Notes under the pieces: generated by a model
What the model saw: the letters and a program-made list of their open reading frames with translations, nothing else
Told to the model about the DNA's origin: nothing
The model's database searches: none
Assembly (NCBI GenBank): GCA_037157565.1
Contig: JAZHRO010000002.1
Span: 39,514,501 to 39,578,500 of the forward strand
From: Thalassia testudinum
Taxonomy: Eukaryota > Streptophyta > Magnoliopsida > Alismatales > Hydrocharitaceae
Direction of reading: 5' to 3'
Length of the DNA stretch: 64,000 nt
Program-made: the position numbers and the translations under genes
Part shown: positions 24,498 to 36,136 of the stretch, in pieces
Position numbering within the stretch: the stretch's first letter is position 1
Layout of the letters: every line of letters starts with the position of its first letter

Positions 24498-24791
24498 CTA
24501 AACGTTTCCCTCCTCACAATTAATATTGACCCTAGCTGTGGCCAAAAAAGGTCTTCCTAATATGATTGGTGTATTCTTCAAGTTCTCAGGAGCATCCATG
24601 TCTAAGACTATGAAATCCACGGGGAAGTAGAAATCATGTACCCTAACTATGACATCCTCGAGTACTCCTTTTGGTGACTTAATAGATCGATCGGATAATT
24701 GTAAAGTCATCTCTGTCGATTTAAGCTTAGATTCCTCAAAGTGATCTAGTAGTGATGTGGGTATCAATTTGATGGAAGCTCCTAGGTCCAA
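24498..24791 (-). pseudogene. Aspartic protease of the minus-strand Athila-like element
   Basis: 97 open codons from MDLGASIKLIP, with the catalytic Asp-Leu-Gly-Ala intact, through DFYFPVDFIVLDMDAPEN to PIILGRPFLATA. The homologous segment at 3730-4434 has lost the glycine. Upstream the frame is cut by stops and by the solo LTR at 24951. Confidence 0.8.
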
Positions 24792-24950
24792 AAGGGCTCA
24801 GTCAAACTATATATCACCGATAGCATAGGAGATCAGAGGGGTGCCTGGATCTTTTGCCTTAGGCGGGAGTTTGCTCAAAATGACGGAGCTGGGTTGCTCT
24901 GAAGTACGATCGGGTTCTCACCTTTGGTTCGCGGCTTACGATTGGGTGTA

Positions 24951-27755
24951 TGGTGACGGCTTTCTTGTCGTTGCTGTGTTATTAGATGCGTTGTAGTATA
25001 TTATAAGAACGGTTACCAGTCTAATATGATTTATTACTCAGAATAGAAAGATTCCCGAGGTCGAACTCAGGGAGCAAACTATAATTCTAGAAGCCTATAA
25101 ATTAACAATATAAGGTTTTACAAAAATTAAGAGAGAGAGAGAGAAAGAAAGAAAGGGTGATTGGCTTCTTCTCTTTCTTCAGCCGACTTTCTTCTTTCTT
25201 CTTCTCTACTTCTATGGTTCCTCTTTCTCTTTTCTTATCTCTGATTTTCTTTTTCTTTTCTTTTGGGTCTTCTTCCTTGTGGCTACAGAGGCTTCTGCCT
25301 TCTCTTTTCTTCTTCAGCTGCTAAGTCTTTCTCTGATCTTCTTGTCTCCTTTCTTCTTATTTTTCCTTCTTTTCTTCTGCTCTGGCCCTTCCTCTTCTTT
25401 CTTTCTCTTCTTCCTATCTTCTTCTTCTTCTTTAGCAGCTGTGGTTCTTCTCTGCGATGGCTGCTGACCCTCCGACGTCAGATTCAGCGCTCAAACGGCT
25501 TAACTGCGTAGCTGCTATAGTGCGGCTCCTCTTCTTTTCCTTCAGCTCCTTTCCTACCTTTCTTCTTCCTTGCTTGCTTCTTCCTTCTTCTTCCTTCTAT
25601 CCTGCACATGCACGCAAATGTCAGCGCAAAACCTACCCCTTCCCCGCGTCTCTCTCTCTGGATCTCTCTTTGGAAAGCTCTCCCAGAGCCGGGTAATCAA
25701 GTCGAGTTGCGCACCCTGGTCCAGGCACACCGGCGTGGGTGGTGCACGAGGAGTGCACAAGAGTGTCGGGTCGAATCACCAAATCCGTGTGGGTAGTGCC
25801 GCGGACGAGATGAGTGAATAGGTGAGGGACCTCACCCCGTGTGCTTTCGGAGGCGATAAGCCGATAGCACAAAAACAATTTAAGTGTGGGCGTGAGGCCA
25901 CACACTTACGAGGTGGGACTAAAGTCCCACCTCCGATTTCAGGCACTCGCGGAGAAGGCTCCGCGCAATTGGGGCAGCTGCAGGCCTCGCGACTCCAACT
26001 GCGAACCTGGGCGTGAGCGTGACGCCTTTCCGCGTCACCTGGAACCTGCGCCTGGGGCCGAAGAAGTCTGGAGCTGCCCGCGAAGCAGCTCCAACCTGCT
26101 TTCAATGGCGGCAAGAAGGCGGAGACCTGAAATCACGAAGATAGCCTCACGGCCACATCAGACAACGAAGGGAGCTTCGCCAAAGGACGGCGAAGGCGGT
26201 GCAGGGGTCTGCGAGGTGCGAGAGTGCCTACGGCCGTGCGCCTAGGGCACTCTGCGTGCTTGCGAATGGGTGTGTTCAGGAGGTGGTCTGGAGAGGTTTT
26301 GGCGGTCAATGGAGACGGGGAAACTGATCAGGGAGTGATGGTAGAGCTTCTGAGCTTGTCGGCGAGGGGTGGAAGGGTCTGTGGTAGTGGGACAATCTCG
26401 CCGGAGATGGTGGCCGGAGGTGAGGAAGATGGCGATGGACGGTGACGGTCGGGGGGATAAAAGTGAAAATTAGGAAGGGGGAAATAAAAGGGAGAGAGAG
26501 AGAGAAAGGTTCCTACCGACCTAATTGACGAAGAGGGACGGAGATGGCGCACGACTCGTACCTACCGACGCCATAGACGAAGGATCCCAGAGGTGGGTAA
26601 TGGCGGCGAAGAAGAGGTCAGGAGAGCGTCAGCTGGTGCTGCCTGACGCGGGAAGATGCGGCGAAGTGGGCCCTGCTGCAGGTGTGGCAGCAGAGCGACG
26701 GAAGGAGGAGGAAAGGGCCGCCGGAAGCTTATGGCACTCTGACCGGAGAGACAGGAGACGAAGGAGGGGGATTTTCTCAGCCAGAACTAGCTTGAAGGAG
26801 ACGGCAGACCCTGCCGCTCCTTATAAAGGCATTGGCGAGGGGAGAAGCGCGAGGAATCGACATGGAGGTCTCGCCGGAGTATGGCCGGAAATGGACACCC
26901 ATGCCTTTCGTGCATTCGCACGAGAGGCATGGGTAGCCGCAGGTGGCAGGGGCGGGTCCCTGCGATAGAGGACGACGTAGGAAACCCCCCGTTCGTTCTT
27001 GAGAACGGCTGCCATGCCCTGCGCGGCACCATCCTCCGCGCAAGGTCACCGGAGGTATGGCGCTGCACAGAAATGGCAGGGAGGACCATTCTGCAAAGAA
27101 CGACGAGAAAGATAGGGGTCTAATTGAAAGGGTTTCAAAACATAAGGGTCAAAAAGTAATTTAGGAGGACCAATTTGTAAAGTCGGTCAAGATGGTCTTC
27201 TTTAAGGCCCAAATTTTTGTACCAGCCTCATTTGAACCTAAGGAACTTAATGGTGAATTTTAATTTTAGGTTTGACCATGTTTGACCGGTCAATTTGCGT
27301 AAAAACTCAAATTAAGTGATAAATTGGGCATGGTTCTCAATTTAGGTCAAAATAGGTTGCAAAGGCCAAATTGAAGGTTCTAGACCCTATGGAATATTTT
27401 TCTATGATTTTTAGAGGATTTAGTTAATTTTTATCCTGCCTCGAACCTCGTGAATTAAAGCAGATTTATTTTAGGATTACAAGATGTCATTTAATTCCCA
27501 AAAGTTGCTATAACCCTTTTCAAATCAGATCATCCCACTTTCTTTCTTATTAAGCTTATTTGACTTGTGTTTAGACCCTTAATTACCCTGTTTGCGCACT
27601 ATATTGGTAAAATTACAGTTTTACCCCTTATGATTTGTATTATTCTTTAATTCAGAATTCTCTGAGTTAAGCTTCTCTTTAGATTTTGTAGGAGCTTCTT
27701 CACACTTATTTAGATTAAATTGTGCTAGTTAGGGTTCATGATGAGGCTCTCATCA
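24951..27755 (-). mobile_element. Nested solo LTR (minus strand) in the gag-protease linker
   Basis: The plus strand starts TGGTGACGGC and ends CTCTCATCA. GTGTA occurs directly before (24946-24950) and directly after (27756-27760). On the minus strand it begins TGATGAGAGCCTCATCATG, like the other LTR starts of this group. A U5-type GAGGTCGAACTCAGGGAGC block (25047-25066), an AGGTGGGACT block (25911) and a minus-strand TATA (CTTTATAAGG, about 26818-26828) give the orientation. Coding sequence of the host element resumes on both sides. 25140-25600 is CT-rich. The ORFs 25776-27123 are LTR translation. Confidence 0.9.
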
Positions 27756-27760
27756 GTGTA

Positions 27761-29684
27761 CACACATCTTTCAAGAATCATGCGTAAGCCGATACGTGGC
27801 GTATAGCAACCATCACGGGGATGTTTATTTGGACCTGCTAAAAGAGCTTAACCAGGTCCTCCTCTAGTGCCACAGGTTGGGGTTTCTTTTTTCCTTTGGT
27901 CAAGGCCTCTGGAAATGGAACTTTTGTGGGTTCCTCTAGAATGGGTCCAGGTTCTTGATTTGGGACAGGGGTATCCTGGGTGATTATCCTTGGGTTTAGG
28001 TTTGTATTACCAAGATGGGAGTGGCTTGGATAAGGTGGGTCCTGTGTTATTTTTCCACTACGAGTAGTAACTGAATTTAGTCCTGCCTGGTTCTGGGTTG
28101 GTGTGGGCAAAAGAGGTGATTGATGCTGATAACCTATGTATGATGTCAAAGCCTCCATCCCGTCAGGTGATGGAGTAGAAGGGGCCTAATAAACATAGTG
28201 AGCTTGGCCCTGAGTCGGGTTCATAATGCGCCTCTAGTTTGGCACGTTATTCGAGTTTGGAAGAGGCTGGGAAGGAAGTGCACTAGGTAGGCGAGGATTT
28301 GCCATCTAGGCAAGTTGATTGCAAACCTCTGTGATCTCGTCTTTGTGTTGTTTTTGCATAACCGCATTCGTTTTCTGATTGTCAGCCAAAGTCTGAAGGA
28401 TAAGAGTCATCTGATCTTCGTGAGCCGACCTGGATTGATAAGTTGGGTTGGGCTGAGGCGGCTAATATGGACGAGAAGCTTGTGGTCGGGGCTGATATTG
28501 AGGTCTCTGATTTTGGTTGTTCCCTGACCACATGAAATTAGGATGATTACACCATCCAGGGTTGTAGGTGTTTGAGAATGGATCATTCTGGATGGCATTG
28601 AGGTCCTCGCAGATCTGAAGAGCCTCAGGAAAGTCAAAACACGAGGGTTCAAAGTTTCCCCAACTAGAATAGGCGAGTCCAGAGTTTCCTCTGAACCCAG
28701 AATCAGACGGGGGTGGACACGGGTCCATCCCCTAAGAAGATCGATGGTAGATGTTATGCACAGCCTCCCTGCCAGAGGCCAGTTGTGCGAACAGGTTTTG
28801 CGCAAAGGTGGCTTGCTGCAGGTGTCGAGTTAGCTTATCCACCTTCTTTTCAATAATAGAGACCTTGTCCAAGCAACTGGACATCAGTTCCAAGTCGACG
28901 GAAGAGGACAGGCCCTACGTCTCATATGCTCCCCTTGGATTCGTCAATGCATGAGCATTCATCCGGTCAAACATGCCCATGGATTCATTATTGATGAAGT
29001 TCTCGCACATGTTCTCGAGAATCTCCCACACGGTGTCTTCATGTTGACCCATGTTTCCTCCACAGGTCACATTGACGAATAATCAAATATCCTCACGAAG
29101 TCCTTAGTAAAATGACTAGACTTGTTCCCATTTAGGAACTCCGTGGTGGGGGCACTTTTGCATAAGATCCAAAAATTGATCCCATGCCTCGTGAAGCGGT
29201 TCTCCTGCTTGCTGCGTAAAATGCGTGATCTGGTGCCGTAGAGCATTTGTCCGACCAACAGGGAAGAACTTTTTTAGAAACTCAGATTGTAGTTCCGCCT
29301 ATGTGTTGATTGGATGTATTTGGGTTTGGTACTAGTGAGCAGCCTTGTCCATGTGAGAGAAGGAGAACATTTCCATGAGTGAGGCATCCCGATTTTGAGC
29401 TTCGACCCAAAGGTCTGGGCCAGATGCTTGAGTTGCTTGATATGCTGAAAAGAATCCTTGAAATTATGCCCATGGAATTTAGGGATAGCATGAATCATGT
29501 TGGGCTTGAGTTCAACATCAGGACCTCTAGCAAGGATTTGGACTCGAGGTTTGATCACCACCACAGCGGAATTGTAATGATCTCGCATCATAGGACGCTG
29601 TAGTGGGTTCATAAAGGCTTGGAATAAATCATTGAGGAGCTGAAGCTGATTTTCAAGATTGTTTTCTTCTGCTGGTTGCTCCAT
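27761..29684 (-). pseudogene. gag of the minus-strand Athila-like element, broken
   Basis: 29684-29274 starts MEQPAEENNLENQLQLLND and carries VELKPNMIHAIPKFHG. 28728-28462 has PFSNTYNPGWCNHPNFMWSG. 28158-27838 has NSVTTRSGK and PFPEALTKGKKK. The last codons before the nested LTR read AYA-stop-FLKDVCT, the conserved linker to protease. These blocks match those of the element at 1697-3672. Stops and shifts separate them (29273-28729 and 28461-28159 are decayed). The first ORF begins with an ATG and is a fair candidate for the original start. Confidence 0.8.
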
Positions 29685-30785
29685 AATGATGGATGAAGGA
29701 GAGCTAGGTTCAGATGAATCAGAAGAGATATCGATCTGGTTGGGTCATTGCACAAACAAAGAGGTCGAGGCTTGTCCTCAAAGGGAATGAATAGCTAATG
29801 GAGGCCTCAAGGGTGGTCTTAGAGACCTCCTCCCGAACATGCACCAATGGATAAGATGAGGGATAGTAGGTGATGGACCCAATCAAGACACCCAAAAATT
29901 TTGGATGACTATTGAGGTTCGGGGCGGATGATACCCCTTAGTCAGAAAGCCATCCACCAGAGAATTACCTGGGCAGCTAGAGAGGGAGAGTCCCGCGAAG
30001 ACCCTTACACAGTAGAGCGCCCCCACGAGTTACAGGGTTTCCCCTTCCCGACCTCTCTTGTCACTAAGGATCCAAGTAGACCAGAATGAGAACTTGACCT
30101 CTTAAGTCTACCAATTTTAAGTTAAGATCAAGGGTGCTTATGATTTCACTTGAGCTTTAGGATGTTTTTTTGTGCAAAGTGACCTAATTTGAAGATTAGT
30201 TAACCCAACAATGTAAGTCAACTTCACCTGTTTTGTCCTTTAAAATTTTAGGTCCCTCTTTTAGCGTTCAAATGAGATTAAGAGTTTGATTTTAGGGTTT
30301 GCTTGAATAGATCAATTCAACGAAGGCTTAGGTACACACTTTTTGGGAAGGTTACTTCTTGATTAAGCAAGTGTCTCTAAAACCCTAAATTGGAAACCTT
30401 AATTGGCTCTTGATTGGTCCAATTTAATTCGTCAAAAATATGCTACCTAGGGCTCAAGCAAGAAGGTGATAGCCCTGGATACCTTAAACCCTAGGTAGGT
30501 GCACAAATCAAGGTTGGGTGTCTTCTAGAAATGAGCCAAATTAGGCAACTTGTTTGTGATTAAACCTAAAAACATAATGCAAGTTGGACCTAATTGATTT
30601 CTTCTTTTATCTTTTCAAAATAAGGGGTTTAGGAGAGATTGGATTTGTGTTTTACCTGCCCCTGGAGTGGCTGCTGTGTGGCTGATCTTCCTTTAATGAA
30701 TCCTGAAATAGATCAAAGTCAAAAGAGATACAGCAAGTTTGTACCAAATCTGATATTGCAATCATGAGATCTAAGTTGTGCGTTG
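29685..30785 (-). other. Untranslated leader of the minus-strand element
   Basis: About 1.1 kb between the PBS and the first gag ATG. No ORF or RNA gene is recognisable. Long leaders are common in this branch. The packaging signal would be expected here but cannot be picked out. Confidence 0.55.
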
Positions 30786-30804
30786 CTCCCTGGCAACAAC
30801 GCCA
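30786..30804 (-). other. Primer-binding site, tRNA-Asp type
   Basis: The minus strand reads TGGCGTTGTTGCCAGGGAG, three bases inside the end of the 5' LTR. The plant tRNA-Asp complement is TGGCGCCGTTGCCGGGGA, so 15 of 18 positions agree. This is the usual primer of Athila/Tat elements and fixes orientation and LTR end. Confidence 0.85.
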
Positions 30805-30807
30805 AAA

Positions 30808-33485
30808 TGTTTATAGGCAAAATCGAGGTTTTAAATGTTGCATCGTAGTATAGGTTGAAATCGTTTGAAAACAAATAAAATTTATTACTCGAATGAATGT
30901 CCGAGGTCGAACGCAAGGAGCAATTAGCAGAAATAATTCTCAAGATTGCAATATAAGAAATGTAAAATAGAACTCCAAACAAGAATGATATATAAATGAA
31001 AGTGAATATCAAATAATGCAAAAAGAATGGGGTAAAATGGTGATTTGAATCACCAATTACCCCTAACAATTATCTCAAATATTTCAACAGTACTAAGCAA
31101 TTCAATTCCACGTATGATAAATGCACAGTGCACCTCAAATAAAGCTTAGACCTTTGCTCAGCTGGTCAGACGGCTTATCCTATTCACTGCTACAGTGCCT
31201 GGCTGCTTCTTCTTTCTATAGCTTCTTTCTTCTTCTCTGTGCTTCTTCTCTTCTGCTCAGGCTTCCTCTCCTTCTTCCTTCTTCCCGCGTAAGGGGGATG
31301 TTCTTTAAATGGCTAACTGTCGGCCATTGGTCCTAAGAGAAAAACCCCCCTACCCCCGCACGCTATCTCTCCTTCTCTCTCTGGGATCCACCCTCTCAGG
31401 GCCTCAGGTTATCGGCTATTCGGGTAGAGCGCACTCGGGACCAGGCTCACCGGCGTGGGTGGTAAGCGAGGAGTGCTTAGGTTAGACAAGTTATCGGTTC
31501 GGCTAGACCTGCGTGTAAGGTGTCACAGGCGAGGTGCATGAGGGGTGCAGGGACCTCACCCCCTGTGCGTGCTGAGGCGAATAGCCTATGAGACAAATTC
31601 AATTTATGCGAGTGCGAGCTCTCTTGAGCTTCCAAGGTGGGACTATCCCACTGCCTTCTTCTACGTGCAACTGCAATGGGTTGCCTTCACTGAATTGGAG
31701 CACCAGTAGCAGCAGATGTTGGTGCCAATTGAAGACCTAGAGCTCTGCCTGGAACCTCTCTGCACAACCTGGGCGTATCACCTGGAGCTTGCATGGCTGG
31801 AGAAGGCTTCCAGCTTCGCTCGAAGCTGCGGTAATGGCCGTCGATGGAGCAAAGACCTAAAAGTCAGAATATGGCCTCTCGGCCTTGTCAAATAAGTTCA
31901 GGAGCTTCGCTGTAGGGTGGCGATTATGATGGTGGGTGCGGCGTGCCATGAAGGTGGCTGTGGTGGCCGAACGATGTCAGAGTTGGTGCGCGGAGGTGGG
32001 TGTGTTCGGCGGGAAGGTAGAGGGTGTTAAACCCTAAATTTCTTTAGGGCTTTTGGAGGGTGAGTCATGGCGGAGGTTTTGGACCGGTTGGCGAAGCGGA
32101 TGGAGTTATAGAGCGATGGAGACGCTTCGCTGGAGATGTGGCTGGAGGCGGAGAAGATGAAGTGCATTGGAAGTGATTGGCGGTTGTGCGTGTGTCGTAA
32201 GTGTGAGAAAGAGAAATAGAGTGAGAGAGAGAGAAAGAGAGGGACTTAGCTAGGTGAGAGAGAGGCAGAGGCAGTCTGTTTGTTCTACCGATGCCGGAGA
32301 AGGTGGAGGGAACGGCGAGACGGCGACGTCGAGATAGATGAAGATACACCCTCCCTTTGGCTGGGGAGAGTCACGAGGAAGAGAGGAGTTGGGTAAACCG
32401 ACCAATTTGGTCGTTGGATGGCTGAAGGAGGAGGATCAAAGAGGGTCACCGGAGCAGGGGTTTTGGTGGCCGAAGAAGGAGAATCTAAGGGGGTTGACGC
32501 ACCAAAACTTGCTGACCGGATTCGCAAGGTCACAGGGGTCCTTTTATAGAGCTCTAGAAGAAGTTCCAAGCTTGGGAAACAAGCTTAGAACCTCCAAGGT
32601 TCTTGTTGGCGTAGGATAACCAATCAATCAAGCCGTTCACATTAGGATTCTAGAGGGATTTGGGATCCCCAGATGGGCTCATTTATAAGGCAATTACTTG
32701 ACGAGTTTCCCTTTCAATTATGAGAGGGATTCGTCAAGAAATCACAAAGATCTTGCCATCTAAAGGTCGTCGAAGTTTGTAGGATTAGGATTTCATGGCA
32801 AAAGGGACCTTTTTGTGAAGACGAAGATAAAGTTAGGGACTGAAATGCAAAGGATTCGAAAGTTGGGGGCAGATGTGTGAGATAAAAGAGTCAGACAGGA
32901 CCAAATTGCAAACTAGGTTAAGATGATCTCAGATTAGGTCCAAATTTTGGTACAAACCTAATTTGGACCTAAGAAATTCAATGGTAAATTCAGATTCTGG
33001 TTTTGACCTAGTTTGACTATGTAATTTATGCACAAATCCAGAGTAGGGCAAAAGTCTACTTGTGGGTGTGTTTTAGGTCAAGACGGGTTCTGATGGTCAA
33101 ATCAAGCATACCAAACACTAGAGAATATTTTTCTATGAATTTTAGAGGGTTTAGGTAAATTTTATCCTGACCAAAACCTTGGTAGATTAAGTAAGTCTAT
33201 TTTTAGGGTTTCACATGTCTATTGATTCCTGAAACGTATGAAAATCCTTTTCTGTTTGTTCTAACCCACTTGTTAGACTTTTAAGACCATTTGACCTCTG
33301 AGAAAACCCGTGGTTGTTCTGCATTCAAGATATGATGGTAAAATTACAGTTTTAACCATGGTTTCTTGTATTTCCCTCAGAATGGATTTGCAATGAATAG
33401 GGCTCTCTGACAGTTATGTAGGAGCATTTATTCCTTGATAATGACTAAATTGAGCTAGTTATGGCTCATGATAATGTTCCCATCA
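30808..33485 (-). mobile_element. 5' LTR of the minus-strand Athila-like element
   Basis: 2678 bases, TG at 30808 and CA at 33485, directly followed by the duplication TGGAG. A minus-strand TATA box (CTCTATAAAAGGACC) lies at about 32540-32553. It is uninterrupted and so shows the ancestral state of the 3' LTR. ORFs 30719-31069, 32065-32349 and 32338-32619 are LTR sequence. Confidence 0.9.
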
Positions 33486-34405
33486 TGGAGCTCCCAACTA
33501 TGCACTAGAATCCTTGGGGATTATATGGTGTTGCATGATTTCCTCCCCCTCTCCCCGAGGGAGGAGAGCCCCCTTTTCTGAGAGCCTCCCTCTCTATTTA
33601 TTATTCGAGGAGGAGGCTTCCCACTCAATAGGCTCTGGTACCCCTAGTCGTCAGGCTACATGGTAGCTGTCAGGATGTAGGTGGTTAGGCCCATCTTATC
33701 ATATATTCTACCCATGCTGCACTGAATCTTTTGGAAGGCCGGGTAAGTTCTAATTAGGGTCCAACTGGTCTGAGACGGAGCAGGCCGAGCCAGCTCCACC
33801 TATACACCATGTAGTCGAGCAGCCAGATCCTCTATCGGGTCATGTGCGGAGTTTTGGATCCAAGGGTAATTTTTGCCCCTCATCAGGGCATAAATGTAAA
33901 TAAAGGACTAGATTGAAATAGAAAGGACTCGATTGCAATGAAAATTAGGGACTTAAACGTAAATGGTGAATTTTAAGGCTTATTTTAATTTATTTATTTT
34001 TCAATTATTTATATATTATTATAAATAATGTAAATAATATACTTATGCCTTGAAATTACATTTTTGCCTCTTTTAGCTATATTTATATAAATGATAAGAT
34101 TAATTGAGTTAATTACATACTTAGTTCATTAAATTAATTAAGTTATATTAAATACATAATACATAGCTAAATGTTTGTGAATTGAATCCTAATTATTAAT
34201 TAAACTTATATTAAGATTAATTGAACTTTAATTATGTATTTTTAACTTATTTTGTATGTCCTTGCTATTTAACCCCTATATTATATTTTTTTTTTGAAAC
34301 AACCCCTATATTATAATTAACCTTGTATTTAGTGTATTCTTACGTAATTATCTAGGAAAAATAACTAATTAATGTTAATTAAGAGCCATGATGAGTCTGT
34401 AATCA
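33486..34405 (-). mobile_element. LTR C, right part (U3 start on the minus strand)
   Basis: The sequence resumes LTR C after the inserted element (TGGAG duplication at 33486-33490). Its end on the minus strand reads TGATTACAGACTCATCATGG, closely like the starts TGATGGGAACCTCATCATG and TGATGAGAGCCTCATCATG of the other LTRs. This sets the boundary at 34405. CTGAT (34406-34410) would be the flanking duplication, but I could not find its partner on the left. AT-rich at 33960-34380. Confidence 0.55.
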
Positions 34406-35342
34406 CTGATCATGCACATAGAGGTAGATGCAGCAGGAAGCAAGGAGAAGAAGAGGCCGCACATTGGTTGGGTTCCTAATGCAACTCTATGATCTCATGG
34501 GTATGCAAATCTTTTGGTCATTTGCCTATTTTGACGTTTTCTTCATTCCTTTTATGCTTGTTTAGCCTCAATTAAAAAAGCGAAAGAAGAGGAAGATAAA
34601 AAAAAAGGCTCAGAAGGATGCAGCGTATAAAAAAAAAAAGAGGAAAAGAAAGCAGTGGGCAATGGAGGATATCAAAAAAAAAAGGGAAAAAAGGGTAGAG
34701 AAAAAAAAGAAAGAAAGAAAAAAAAATCAAAATAAAAAAAGAGAGAAAAAAATGATGATTCATGTGTTAAGAGAAGGGATGGAAAATTTCTCTAGCTTTT
34801 ATTATTTTATTTTTCTTCTCGTTGTTATTTTCTTCTCCCATAGGAGTATAACAGAAAGGGAGAGTATGGAAGTCTGTTGTAGTCATCCCCCGTTTGGGAA
34901 TCTCTTTTATTCTTGGACTACACATGAGAAACCCGACTCTGGGAGGTCCAGAGTTTCGAGGTTCTCAAATGAAGGGCCCATTTCAGGTTTCTATGTGGGA
35001 GATCCTGTTTCCAAAGAGGGAAATCCTATTTCCAGAGAGGGAGATCCACTTTTGAGGTCTTCAGAGGAAGATCCATTTCAGGGATACTGAATGGGGAGCC
35101 ACCAGCACCAGGTCTCCAGAGGAGAGGCCTCTTGTCAGAGCCGCCTACAGTTTGTCATCAAGCTCCAGCCAGTATGATGTGTCATCATCAACATACCTGC
35201 CTACAGGCAAAAACAAGAGTGTAACTATCATCTGCAGAGGAGAATCAGTTGTGCCTATTGGGTGTTTTGTTTTTTCTGCTGTGTATAGGGGTTTTTTTTT
35301 GTGTTACAAGCTGAGCATTCCATGCTTCAACTTGAGAGAGAG
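34406..35342. other. Intergenic or internal TE sequence, A-rich tract, unidentified
   Basis: 34575-34760 is a long A/G-rich low-complexity tract. The ORF 34662-35090 begins in it with a Lys/Glu run and has no recognisable domain. Its end has short imperfect repeats at about 34980-35070 (GGGAGATCC and GGAAATCC units). The last 20 bases, CAACTTGAGAGAGAG (35328-35342), look like the polypurine tract of the copia LTR that follows. 35000-35340 may therefore be the 3' end of a non-autonomous copia element, but no 5' partner is seen. Confidence 0.35.
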
Positions 35343-35581
35343 TGTTGAGAGAATTGTAGTGTGGTATTTAATCCCACATAGTGGAGTGGGACCTTGTTTG
35401 TGGTGGCCTATAAATAGGCGTGTACCCCCCACCTATTCATTTGAGAAAAAGAAATACAAAAACATGCCCATAGGGGCACTTCTCCCATGGTTTTCTCCCC
35501 ACTCTTCGTGGGTGAGGTTTCCACGTAAACCCAAACGTTCTATTACTATTTATATTTTGATTTATTCTTTCTCTTATTATA
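35343..35581 (+). mobile_element. Copia-type LTR, first of a head-to-tail pair
   Basis: It begins TGTTGAGAGAATTGTAGTG and contains a TATA box in GGCCTATAAATAGGCGTGTA (about 35404-35423) and TTCTCCCATGG..TTTCTCCC. It ends in TTATTATA, immediately followed by a second copy. It is preceded by a polypurine-like CTTGAGAGAGAG, so this copy sits where a 3' LTR would. 239 bases. The 35152-35598 ORF is LTR translation. Confidence 0.7.
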
Positions 35582-35825
35582 TGTTGAGAGAATTATAGTG
35601 TACTATTTAGTCCAACATAGAAAAGTGGGACCTTGTGTTGTGTGTGATGGCCTATAAATAGACGTGTACCTCCCACTTATTCTTTTAAGAAGAAATATAG
35701 AAATCAGAGCTATATTGGAGCCTTCTCCCATGATTTTCTTCTCGCTCTTCGTACGTAAGGTTTCCACATAAACTCAAACATTCTATTCTTGTTTATACTT
35801 TGATTTATGCTTTCACTTATTATAT
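35582..35825 (+). mobile_element. Copia-type LTR, second of a head-to-tail pair
   Basis: It repeats the previous unit with scattered changes: TGTTGAGAGAATTATAGTG, TATA box in GGCCTATAAATAGACGTGTA at about 35650, then TTCTCCCATGATTTTC. The end near 35825 is approximate. No internal region separates the two copies. Confidence 0.7.
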
Positions 35826-35909
35826 TTTTCAACTTATTTCAATATGACTTAATTGGACATGAATGACAACAATTCTAAAGTGATTTGTTTTCCTCACACT
35901 GGTTCTAAA

Positions 35910-36136
35910 TGTTAGCAACGCCACCAAACCTCGACCTCGTCCAACAACGTCCTCACCGAGTCTTCCGCTCAACAAACGTCCTCGTTGAGTCTCACGACAA
36001 GAACTTGTGCAACAACATCATTCAAGAGATGAGAGAAATATGTAACTAAATACTTAGTGATTTTGTATAAATAGAACAGAGAAAAGCATCAACGATGCAA
36101 AGCGAAAATACAAAAAAAATCCCTACCTATTTTAAC
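35910..36136 (+). mobile_element. 5' LTR of the copia element
   Basis: It starts TGTTAGCAACG and includes a TATA box GTATAAATAG (about 36065). It ends TATTTTAAC directly before TTGGTGTCAACTGCC, a weak match to the TGGTATCAGAGC initiator-Met primer site of copia elements. Confidence 0.85.

Larger units (their letters stand above)
14338..33485 (-). mobile_element. Complete Athila-like Ty3/gypsy element with two nested solo LTRs
   Basis: On the minus strand the order is 5' LTR (33485-30808), PBS, leader, gag, protease, RT, RNase H, integrase, long 3' region, polypurine tract, 3' LTR (19756-14338). LTR ends are TG...CA and the 5-bp duplication TGGAG flanks the whole. Total length is 19.1 kb, or about 13.6 kb once the two nested solo LTRs (15617-18328 and 24951-27755) are discounted. 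The LTRs differ at a visible proportion of positions (on the order of one in ten in the stretch compared by eye), so the insertion is not recent. All gag-pol domains have breaks. It sits inside another minus-strand LTR (LTR C). Confidence 0.9.

Noticed and set aside
25776..27123. Cluster of GC-rich ORFs on both strands
   Set aside because: It is inside the bounded solo LTR 24951-27755 and has no recognised domain.
34662..35090. 142-codon ORF with Lys/Glu start and a hydrophobic segment
   Set aside because: The start is encoded by an A/G low-complexity tract, there is no family match that I know, and it ends before a copia LTR.
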